Source: an uncultured Alphaproteobacteria bacterium
GTDB lineage: Bacteria; Pseudomonadota; Alphaproteobacteria; Rhodobacterales; Rhodobacteraceae
Length of the DNA: 7,927 nucleotides
NCBI GenBank assembly: GCA_929200295.1
Contig: CAKMZE010000122.1
Coordinates: forward strand, 1 to 7,927
Reading direction: 5' to 3'
Under the pieces are notes generated by a model. That model was not told the origin of the DNA, did not search any database, and was given only the letters and a program-made list of their open reading frames with translations. Numbering within the stretch: position 1 is the first letter of the stretch; each line of letters opens with the position of its first letter. Of this stretch, positions 1-5,695 are shown piece after piece. The translations under genes and the position numbers were made by a program.

Positions 1-1
1 G

Positions 2-1042
2 TCACAACCAGTTGAACGGCGGATCAGCCTTGCTGAAGCCTGTGATGGACGTTACGGCGTGCAGCGCGGGTTTATTTCGGCGCAAACACGGCAACCAATT
101 GATTGCGGCCCTGCGCCGAATGCTGTCTCAAATGTGCCTTTGGGCGCAACATCAACGGGGCTGGCCGATTTCCCACGTGTGAGCGGTGGTGGTGGCAGCC
201 TTGCGCCAACCCCGCAATATAATGGCCTGCGGCGTTTGACATTGGCACAGGCCTGCGCTGAAATTCAGGCGAGCGGGCGTGTGCTAACAAATGCAGTGAC
301 AGGCTTGCCAGTGCGGTGCGCACCACAAGCACAGCCTTTGCCAAACAACCGTGTCGTTGCGAGCGTCGGCGCTGGGCCTTTCTCGCCATCATCTCCGGGT
401 AGCGTTACAACACCGTTGGCCCCCACGATTGAGCCAGCCAATACACCACGCACAATAACAATGTGCAACGGTGGTGCCAATCTCAGCGCTGGTCAGCGTT
501 ATCTGATGCGCGGCACGGGGCTGCCAGTACGTTGCGGCCCACAAACGCAAAGCCCCTATTCTCGTACATCCGGGACACAGACGAGCCTGCGTGCCACTGC
601 ACCGCTGCCATTTGTTGGAACAGGCTCTGTACCTGCGTCCAACCCACGCGGTCCGGTGCAAGCTTCTGGTTTCACACCCCCGAGCGGGTATGAGCGTGTA
701 TGGGGTGATGGCCGCCTGAATGTTCAGCGTGGTCTGCCTCGCGGTTATGCGCAGGTCACCAACCAAACACGCAGAGTGATCAGGCAAACGGCCCCTGCGG
801 TGACATCACCCACAGTCCTAACAAACCACCGCTATGTGCAGGTTGGCACCTTTGCCAGCGCGCAAAATGCGCAGCTGACCTCACGGCGGTTCCAAAGCTT
901 GGGCCTGCCAGTGGCAGCCGGTGCAACTGGATCTGGGGCACAGGTGGTGGCGATTGGTCCGTTTAGCAGTAGCGCTGCACTACGTAGCGCATTGCAAGCG
1001 GCCCGTAATGCCGGGTTTAGCGACGCATTTACAAGATACTAA
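2..1042 (+). CDS. SPOR-domain envelope protein with three two-cysteine modules (5' truncated)
   Basis: The frame is open to the left edge, so the gene starts outside the window; 346 residues are visible. The C-terminal 70 or so residues (nt about 829-1039, beginning HRYVQVGTFASAQNAQ and ending near GFSDAFTRY) form a SPOR domain, a family that binds denuded septal peptidoglycan glycan strands in the periplasm. Before it lie three copies of a roughly 30-residue module separated by Pro/Ser/Thr/Gly-rich linkers. Each has a cysteine, about 20 residues, then a second cysteine in a CGP or CAP context, the last two preceded by TGLPVR. The Cys codons are at nt 41 and 104, 254 and 317, and 464 and 533. 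A GTG at 59 is not the likely start, because the first module begins upstream of it and matches the second module in the same frame. Export is inferred from the SPOR domain and paired cysteines; no signal peptide is visible. The SPOR call is strong; the module function is unknown. Confidence 0.85.
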   Translation, partial: SQPVERRISLAEACDGRYGVQRGFISAQTRQPIDCGPAPNAVSNVPLGATSTGLADFPRVSGGGGSLAPTPQYNGLRRLTLAQACAEIQASGRVLTNAVTGLPVRCAPQAQPLPNNRVVASVGAGPFSPSSPGSVTTPLAPTIEPANTPRTITMCNGGANLSAGQRYLMRGTGLPVRCGPQTQSPYSRTSGTQTSLRATAPLPFVGTGSVPASNPRGPVQASGFTPPSGYERVWGDGRLNVQRGLPRGYAQVTNQTRRVIRQTAPAVTSPTVLTNHRYVQVGTFASAQNAQLTSRRFQSLGLPVAAGATGSGAQVVAIGPFSSSAALRSALQAARNAGFSDAFTRY

Positions 1043-1053
1043 GTGTTCTCCCT

Positions 1054-1093
1054 GGAAGAGGCCTTGCAGATTATCGTGAGGCCTTTTCTTTTT
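1054..1093 (+). terminator. Rho-independent terminator of the SPOR gene
   Basis: The stem GGAAGAGGCCT (1054-1064) pairs with AGGCCTTTTCT (1079-1089) with two G-U pairs, may extend three pairs inward, and is followed by a run of T (1089-1093). It begins 12 bases after the SPOR stop codon. On the opposite strand no T-run follows the stem, so it should not stop transcription of the convergent gene. Confidence 0.75.
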
Positions 1094-1108
1094 GGTGCGA
1101 GCCGGCGT

Positions 1109-2125
1109 TTAGGATGTTCCACAAATTGCTTGTAAGCGCAGCCAATCCGTATCCTCTAGTATAAGCGGTATAGATTGGCCTGCCATCGGGTCATCCGTGA
1201 TGTATGCACGGATCGGAGGGGCGTTTTGTTCAGCAAATGGCGTGCTGGGGATTTGGGCCGCTGCGAATGCATCTAAGACGGCTGGATCATCATATGAGGT
1301 GAAGGCAGTTGTTGTCAGCGCTTTGGCATAGGTATCAATGACATCCTCAGGAACCTGACCACGGGCCAGAAGTGTCAGCGTGGTGCGAAATCCACCAGTA
1401 TCCAGTAGATGCGCAAGCGGGTCATGCTGCCTTGCATTATGCAAAGCAGCAACGACATACCCAGCTGTCACGGCAACATCATCATGGGTTTCTAGGATTG
1501 CGCGATCCAATAACAACGTTCCGCCAGGCAATGCAATCGCGACAGAGGGGAGGGATTGAACAACGATTATATCGCTGATCTCATCTGATAAATTTAACCG
1601 GGATGTGAGCTGCGATATTGCGTGGTCCGTTTGTGTATTCCCAATGCAAGCGGGGCCAGCATGTGCCTGAAATTGGGCCAAGAGAGCTGCGTCAATTTCT
1701 GCGCGTTTTGGTGCGGGCACAACGGCGAGCGTTTGTTGATACAATGCATCAGGCCCCCAATGCGCCGCAGCTGCAATGCACCCAGCGATGAGGGCTGCGG
1801 TTATTGCGTAGCGTAGACGTGGTGGTTTGGGCCGTGCCTTAATCAGTGCTTTGCGCACTTTTTCAATGGCAGACACCATGTCCTCATCTTCAATCTCGAG
1901 CTCTTCGGCGCCGTTTTCATCGGGGGTAAAGAGCGCGGGCATCGTCCCGGGATTGGCACGCACTATGGCAGGCATTGACCAATGCGTTAATGCGCGCCCG
2001 GCGGGATCGCGGATCACCAGTGTGGTTTTGCCAAAGGAAATGGTGACGTCACGCCGTTGTTCACCAACATCGGCACGCCATAGACCGCTCGCCTCAAGGC
2101 GTTCATATTCTTTGAGTGCTGTCAT
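1109..2125 (-). CDS. Single-pass membrane protein with degenerate M48-like peptidase domain
   Basis: This encodes 338 residues. The start is taken at the ATG at 2125; the frame continues to a TTG seven codons upstream, but the internal ATG begins a natural N terminus (MTALKEYERLEASGLW). Residues 1-100 are soluble and end in an acidic stretch, then a basic one (KARPKPPRLR). One membrane segment follows at about 106-123. The C-terminal domain contains ALPGGTLLLDRAILE (about 198-212), like the segment M48 peptidases carry just before their zinc motif. Where HExxH is expected there is VAALH (about 225-229), so the first His and the Glu are missing; only the last His remains. Two cysteines (160 and 335) could form a disulfide outside the membrane. 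It lies 75 bp after the Hint gene on the same strand and could be co-transcribed. The M48 relation is inferred from motif layout; otherwise it is a conserved hypothetical protein. Confidence 0.8.
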   Translation of the reverse strand: MTALKEYERLEASGLWRADVGEQRRDVTISFGKTTLVIRDPAGRALTHWSMPAIVRANPGTMPALFTPDENGAEELEIEDEDMVSAIEKVRKALIKARPKPPRLRYAITAALIAGCIAAAAHWGPDALYQQTLAVVPAPKRAEIDAALLAQFQAHAGPACIGNTQTDHAISQLTSRLNLSDEISDIIVVQSLPSVAIALPGGTLLLDRAILETHDDVAVTAGYVVAALHNARQHDPLAHLLDTGGFRTTLTLLARGQVPEDVIDTYAKALTTTAFTSYDDPAVLDAFAAAQIPSTPFAEQNAPPIRAYITDDPMAGQSIPLILEDTDWLRLQAICGTS

Positions 2126-2135
2126 TTGCCCGTTT

Positions 2136-2170
2136 CGCCTTTGCAACTGAGTGTAGCGCGCAACAAGGCG
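2136..2170 (-). promoter_or_regulatory. Inverted repeat just upstream of the M48-like gene start
   Basis: In the 75-bp gap between the Hint gene and the next gene, CGCCTT...TGC pairs with GCAAAGGCG, with a 2-nt bulge and a loop of about 15 nt. The right arm contains the purine-rich AAAGGCG that lies a little upstream of the ATG at 2125 and may serve as ribosome binding site. If formed in mRNA it could limit translation of the downstream gene. There is no T-run, so it is not a classical terminator. The pairing is modest and could be chance. Confidence 0.25.
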
Positions 2171-2200
2171 TTTGGGTAGTCGTTATGCGTGTATTATCTT

Positions 2201-2998
2201 TTAGGCGACTTCGAACAGGTCAAGATCACGCAAACGCAGCCGTGGCAGATAGAGCGCGCCAAAATCTGCAATGCTGTTCTTATGCGGGAAAAGCGAGATA
2301 AAGAGCGGGCGCATTTCCGGCTTGAGCTGAATCATATGCGGCGCGCCCGGGTGGAGCGTTTCGACATCGATGCCGTTCACCTGAACACATTCGTGCTTTT
2401 CGAACCCGATCTGATATACACTCACCGGGGTGAACGGTGTGATCTCGATCACATTTGAACTATCAATAAAATCGCGGACGGGGACAAAGGCTTCGTCCGC
2501 TCCGGTGAGCATTTTGACGCCGGGGTGGCGGTGCCGCATCCGTGCCGCAGGTCCGAGGACAAGATCAGGCAATGGGCGCCCCATGCCAAAAGAGTCAGCG
2601 GTGATCCGCGTCATCGTTCCTATTTCATGGCGGCTATTTGGGGCGCTTGGGATGATCTGCATCATACCATGCCAGAGCAATGTTTTATATCCGTTAGAGG
2701 ACGTGAGGACTTCGTCACCCGGCAAAAGGTCTTCGACGGCGACAGGACCATTCTTTGTTTGTAAAATCGACCCGCGCCCGAGTGCTGCAAAACAATCTTC
2801 GAAAACAGGTGTTGCAGGCGCTTTTCGCGAGACTTCGTTTATCTCACCTTTTTCAGTGAGATAAAGCACATCATACTTGCGCATGAGTGTCTTGGTACTG
2901 GTGGTGGGCTTTGTGTCAAAGCCCCCCTGCCGTGTGAGAGGCAGAGGGGTTTTGTTAACATGTGCGTACTGTGCACGTTCAGCGGGGGTCTTATTCAT
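2201..2998 (-). CDS. Stand-alone Hint-domain (Hint_2 type) protein
   Basis: This encodes 265 residues starting at the ATG at 2998, which has AAAGGTG seven bases upstream; the in-frame GTG at 3037 lacks such a site. After an N-terminal region of about 68 residues comes a Hint domain, the hedgehog/intein autoprocessing fold: DCFAALGRGSIL with Cys69, then VEDLLPGDEVLTSSNG (about 88-103) and LLWHG. Next come GMGRPLPDLVLGP (about 138-150) and the C-terminal FEKHECVQVNG...ETLHPG (about 199-218). Such single Hint proteins are common in Rhodobacterales; many carry no known function, and some Hint_2 domains sit on secreted proteins. In Hint_2 proteins I know, the block after the central GRP segment reads like SPQHR; here it reads GPAAR, so the expected block-B histidine is absent. 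No signal peptide or membrane segment is visible. The family call is firm; autoprocessing activity is doubtful. Confidence 0.88.
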   Translation of the reverse strand: MNKTPAERAQYAHVNKTPLPLTRQGGFDTKPTTSTKTLMRKYDVLYLTEKGEINEVSRKAPATPVFEDCFAALGRGSILQTKNGPVAVEDLLPGDEVLTSSNGYKTLLWHGMMQIIPSAPNSRHEIGTMTRITADSFGMGRPLPDLVLGPAARMRHRHPGVKMLTGADEAFVPVRDFIDSSNVIEITPFTPVSVYQIGFEKHECVQVNGIDVETLHPGAPHMIQLKPEMRPLFISLFPHKNSIADFGALYLPRLRLRDLDLFEVA

Positions 2999-3070
2999 CA
3001 GAGCACCTTTATGGTTACTCTCATCTGCCGACCCCACGACAACATTGAGGAGAGTTGCTTACAGGGGGAA

Positions 3071-3099
3071 ATTTGACGCATTTACGCCATGGTCGTCAA
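3071..3099 (-). promoter_or_regulatory. Candidate sigma70-type promoter of the Hint gene
   Basis: On the minus strand TTGACG (3099-3094) is followed after 17 bases by TCAAAT (3076-3071). This is five of six and four of six matches to the -35 and -10 consensus. It would give a leader of roughly 65 nt before the ATG at 2998, and it is the best promoter-like pair in this gap. Confidence 0.45.
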
Positions 3100-3364
3100 A
3101 GTTTTTCACAAATGGTTCAGGATTGGTTTCCAATGCCGCGCCCAGATAGGGGATTGTTTACGAATTGGGATAATCGCTGCCTTATTTCACGGAAATTGGG
3201 GCGCGTCGGGAGGGCAAACCATGGCTTATTTGCGAATCGAGTCGTGTGAAGAACTGCTCATGTTGTGCGTTTTGAATGCCTAAACTGAATTTGGTGGTTG
3301 CTAGAAATTTATCATTAGCTGAATGTGGTGGGTTTTGATCAACCCTAAGGTAAGATGTTGATGC
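3100..3364. other. Non-coding stretch, no recognisable gene
   Basis: No open frame here has a credible start site, composition or family resemblance. I see only minor structure: a short hairpin (ATTGG, TTT, CCAAT at 3122-3134), an imperfect 16-base direct repeat (3285-3300 and 3319-3334, three mismatches), and GGGTT...AACCC at 3330-3345. None forms a recognised element. It probably holds only upstream sequence of the Hint gene. Confidence 0.5.
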
Positions 3365-3404
3365 AAATAGAAAACCGCACACCTGTGAAACAGGCGCGCG
3401 GCTT
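3365..3404 (-). terminator. Rho-independent terminator of the small basic-protein gene
   Basis: Read on the minus strand, AAG-CCGCGCGCCTG (3404-3391) pairs with CAGGTGTGCGG-TTT (3385-3372). The 11-bp GC-rich core contains two G-T wobbles, the loop is five bases (TTTCA), and TTTTCTATTT follows. It starts about 25 bases beyond the stop codon of the 61-63 residue gene, which supports that frame being a real transcribed gene. Confidence 0.8.
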
Positions 3405-3428
3405 ACAAACCAACGAAAATAATATCGT

Positions 3429-3620
3429 TTATGCGGTTGCGTCGAGTGACAAAAAGTCAGGCATCGGAGGCAGCGTCACTTTTGTGCGACGGTCATCAGC
3501 CTCAAGGCGACGTGCAATCATGGCTTGGCGGCGCAATCCGCGTTCCCATGGCATTTTTGTTGTGTTGGCTTTGGCTTCTGTTTTTACAGATTTCATCCAG
3601 CGTTTCTCAGTCATACTCAT
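3429..3620 (-). CDS. Small basic conserved hypothetical protein (PWERG motif)
   Basis: This encodes 63 residues from the ATG at 3620, or 61 from the ATG at 3614. GGAG lies only three bases before the first ATG and nine before the second, so the second (MTEKRWMKSVK) is equally plausible. The protein is strongly basic in its first two thirds, with the core MPWERGLRRQAMIARR at about residues 23-38; the tail (LPPMPDFLSLDATA) is neutral to acidic. It has no membrane segment, signal peptide or cysteine. I recall similar short proteins with a PW-x-RG-x-RR core in roseobacters, all without assigned function. Support for a real gene: a ribosome binding site, a strong terminator just downstream on the same strand, and its position in an otherwise empty gap. 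It is isolated from both neighbours. A nucleic-acid-binding role is possible from charge alone but not shown. Confidence 0.72.
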   Translation of the reverse strand: MSMTEKRWMKSVKTEAKANTTKMPWERGLRRQAMIARRLEADDRRTKVTLPPMPDFLSLDATA

Positions 3621-3642
3621 TTACTCCAATCGTTGGTTTGTT

Positions 3643-3654
3643 GCCTATATAGGC
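3643..3654. promoter_or_regulatory. 12-bp perfect palindrome upstream of the small basic-protein gene
   Basis: GCCTATATAGGC is a perfect inverted repeat centred about 28 bases before the ATG at 3620. Its core TATATA could serve as a -10 element on the minus strand, but no good -35 lies at the right distance. A hairpin-forming segment (TGCCTGCA with TGCGGGCA, 3672-3689) sits just upstream. An operator overlapping the promoter is possible but unproven. Confidence 0.3.
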
Positions 3655-3787
3655 GCTTACAAGAATGAGATTGCCTGCACATGCGGGCAGGAATTTGACC
3701 GATAAAAGAAAATCACAAAAAACCTAATAAAGCTGACGCTACGTCTATATTTGCATCATCCCACATTGGGTGAATTGCGTAACTCAC

Positions 3788-3812
3788 AGTTTTTGTTAAT
3801 AAAAACTATACT
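3788..3812 (+). promoter_or_regulatory. AT-rich inverted repeat and possible plus-strand -10 element
   Basis: AGTTTTT and AAAAACT (3788-3807) are perfect 7-base arms around GTTAAT. They run directly into TATACT (3807-3812), a good -10 match; CTCACA (3783-3788) lies 18 bases upstream as a moderate -35. A plus-strand transcript from here would run into the pgeF terminator and 3' end as antisense. No gene follows on this strand, so it may instead be a regulatory or AT-rich site for the minus-strand gene. Confidence 0.25.
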
Positions 3813-3845
3813 AATCTAGGTCCGAGACCCTGGATTGTTTCCTGG

Positions 3846-3886
3846 AAAAAGGCAATCATACGGCATAACCCGTCGGAATGCTGCCT
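3846..3886 (-). terminator. Probable terminator of the lgt-midA-pgeF operon
   Basis: Read on the minus strand, AGGCA-g-CAT pairs with ATG-at-TGCCT, enclosing a small ACGG/CCGT hairpin with a six-base loop, followed by TTTTT. The left arm overlaps the pgeF stop codon. The stem is interrupted by small internal loops, so it is weaker than the other two terminators in this window. Confidence 0.5.
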
Positions 3887-4646
3887 AATTCGGGAGCGTT
3901 ATCGCTGCAATGAGCCGTCCATAGTCAGGATCGCGGTTATGGACACTGCGACGGTATGAAAAGAATCGATCCGGGTCGCTATAGGTACAATGTCGTGTCC
4001 AGCCGGCTTGCCCAACACCTGCACGCCTCAGGCAATCAACGCCAAACCCTGGTAAATCGAATTGCACCCTGTCTAATAGCCCTTGTGCAAAGAACTGCGC
4101 GTATGCAGGGTCTTCATCCATAAACGTCTCGAGAAACTCTGGCCCGACCTCATAGGCTTTTTGACTAATACAAGGGCCGATCACCGCAGTTGTGTTTTCT
4201 CGCGTAGCGCCAAGCGCCTCCATCGCGATGAGCGTATTTTCAAGAACCCCATAGAGCGCCCCCTTCCATCCGGCATGTGCAGCACCAATAACGCCCGCCC
4301 TATGATCTGCGAACAGAACGGGTTGGCAATCTGCGGATAGGACAGAAAGCGCCAGACCAGGCACATTGGTGACAAGCGCGTCGGCTTTGGGTTTTTCAGA
4401 CAAAGGCGTTGTCACAGTCAACACATCGGCTGAGTGGATTTGATGCACGCCGCAGAGATGATCTGCGGGTATATTTAATGCGGCAGAGACGCGTGCGCGG
4501 TTTATCGCGACAGTATCATGTTGATCGCTGCTCCCAAATCCGCAGTTGAGACCCTGAAAGATACCCGAAGACGCGCCACCCGTACGGCCGAAAAACCCAT
4601 GGGGTATGCCAGCAAGCCGGTCGTCTTTGATTATATCGAGGCTCAT
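3885..4646 (-). CDS. pgeF: Peptidoglycan editing factor PgeF (YfiH/LACC1 family)
   Basis: This encodes 253 residues, usual for the family. It starts at the ATG at 4646, which overlaps the stop of the methyltransferase gene (ATGA), rather than at the frame's upstream alternative start. The metal-site residues are in place: His71 in GVHQIHS, Cys107 in SADCQPVLF and His124 in GAAHAGWKG. Other family segments are PHGFFGRTGG near the N terminus, GPCISQKAYEVG (about 157-168) and FFSYRR near the end. In E. coli this protein prevents misincorporation of L-Ser for L-Ala in the UDP-MurNAc precursor. Homologues also act on purine nucleosides, and older annotation calls them polyphenol oxidase or laccase-domain proteins. 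It is a soluble cytoplasmic protein with no signal peptide. It is the last gene of the lgt operon, translationally coupled to its neighbour and followed by a probable terminator. Confidence 0.95.
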   Translation of the reverse strand: MSLDIIKDDRLAGIPHGFFGRTGGASSGIFQGLNCGFGSSDQHDTVAINRARVSAALNIPADHLCGVHQIHSADVLTVTTPLSEKPKADALVTNVPGLALSVLSADCQPVLFADHRAGVIGAAHAGWKGALYGVLENTLIAMEALGATRENTTAVIGPCISQKAYEVGPEFLETFMDEDPAYAQFFAQGLLDRVQFDLPGFGVDCLRRAGVGQAGWTRHCTYSDPDRFFSYRRSVHNRDPDYGRLIAAITLPN

Positions 4647-5695
4647 AATTCCAATCCCGCAGGTGGGCTGCATTTTTCTGGGGTAAGACCCATCACTTTA
4701 AAGAGCGTCCCCATTTCGCTTGGGTGGGTCAAGCGTTTATGCGCTGCAATATGGGCGGTAAGCGCATCACCTTGTAATATAGTCGCTAGCTGCTGCGCGC
4801 GATTTGTGATGCCCAAACGTTCAAGAAACACACCTTGTGTGGTGAGCTTGCTGTGCTGTGCAGGGGTTGCGGCCTGCGCGATGGCTTCAAAATCGACATG
4901 TGCCGTGAGATCCGCCATGCCGGGCGCGGCCAAGGGATCAACAGCCTTACCGTTTTGCATGGCTTGTAATGTATCGCCCAAGCTGCGCCAGTCGCCGTAA
5001 TCAATGATGAGTGCAACACCACCGTGGGCCGCGATCCGTGATGTCATCTCTTGAACGATGGCGGGCAGGGCTGGGCAATGCTCAATCAGATCACCGATCT
5101 GCGTATCATCAAGCCGATGGGCGAGTTGCGCAAGCGGAGCAGGGGAGGTTTGGCCAAAACAGAGCATTCCGTCGTTTTGGCCAATGACGCGCTCTGTCCA
5201 GCCGTTTTCATGCCTGATAAACTGTCTGATCGGCAGAGCATCAAAAAATTCATTGGCAATCAGGAACAGCGGCGCATGCGGAAGCGTTGTTATATCGTCA
5301 TACCATTTGGCATCTGCGACGACTTGCGCTTGCTTCTCGCGCAGCGTGGGTGAGGCTTCGACAAAATGTACGGATGCGGCGTCATGAAAACCGGGTATTT
5401 TTTGCGTGGCGCGCAAAATATCAGCCATCAATGTTCCGCGCCCCGGGCCGAGCTCGGCGAGTGTGATGCGACCTGGTGCGCCTTGGTCGCGCCAAGCTTG
5501 CGCAATCGCGAGGCCGATCAGCTCTCCAAACATCTGGCTGATTTCGGGGGAGGTGATGAAATCACGGCCCAGAGGGTCTTGGGTCGTGTAGTAGCCATGC
5601 TGTGGGTGCAGCAGGCATTGGGTCATATAGTCTGCAATGGTCATAGGACCTTGTTGCGCAATTTGGCCGCGCAAAATATCCGCAAGCGTGGTCAT
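4643..5695 (-). CDS. midA: MidA/NDUFAF7-type SAM-dependent methyltransferase
   Basis: This encodes 350 residues. The start is the ATG at 5695, which overlaps the lgt stop by four bases (ATGA) and follows AAAGG directly. Motifs in order: HGYYTTQDPLG and DFITSPEISQMFGELIG (about 33-61), the SAM-binding loop LAELGPGRGTLM (79-90), FVEASPTLREKQ (111-122), IANEFFDALPIRQF (146-159), IIDYGDW (230-236) and DLTAHVDFEAI (262-272). This is the Methyltransf_28 (DUF185, COG1565) family. The mitochondrial member NDUFAF7 dimethylates an arginine of the complex I subunit NDUFS2 and is needed for complex I assembly; Dictyostelium MidA has the same role. The bacterial enzyme presumably modifies NuoD, which is inference. 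It lies between lgt and pgeF with overlaps on both sides, so it is co-transcribed and translationally coupled. No truncation or lost motif is seen. Confidence 0.92.
   Translation of the reverse strand: MTTLADILRGQIAQQGPMTIADYMTQCLLHPQHGYYTTQDPLGRDFITSPEISQMFGELIGLAIAQAWRDQGAPGRITLAELGPGRGTLMADILRATQKIPGFHDAASVHFVEASPTLREKQAQVVADAKWYDDITTLPHAPLFLIANEFFDALPIRQFIRHENGWTERVIGQNDGMLCFGQTSPAPLAQLAHRLDDTQIGDLIEHCPALPAIVQEMTSRIAAHGGVALIIDYGDWRSLGDTLQAMQNGKAVDPLAAPGMADLTAHVDFEAIAQAATPAQHSKLTTQGVFLERLGITNRAQQLATILQGDALTAHIAAHKRLTHPSEMGTLFKVMGLTPEKCSPPAGLEL

Noticed and set aside
59..61. GTG as start of the SPOR gene
   Set aside because: The same frame is open to the window edge, and the first Cys module (Cys codon at 41) begins before it with the same C-20-C spacing as the second module; the true start is upstream.
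2430..2864. 144-codon plus-strand frame
   Set aside because: It lies wholly antisense to the Hint gene, which has clear domain motifs; the translation has no recognisable features or ribosome binding site.
3055..3283. Small plus-strand frames (about 64 codons) in the Hint upstream gap
   Set aside because: No ribosome binding site, no family resemblance, and two frames compete in the same stretch; composition looks non-coding.
3285..3334. Imperfect direct repeat CTGAATTTGGTGGTTG / CTGAATGTGGTGGGTT
   Set aside because: Only two copies with three mismatches and no flanking structure; not enough for a mobile or CRISPR-like element.
3817..3827. GGTCCGAGACC, resembling a tRNA T-arm fragment
   Set aside because: The stem has only four pairs with a three-base loop, and no other tRNA arms or acceptor stem lie nearby.
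4518..5000. 160-codon plus-strand frame over pgeF and midA
   Set aside because: Antisense to two well-supported overlapping genes; a shadow of their codon bias.
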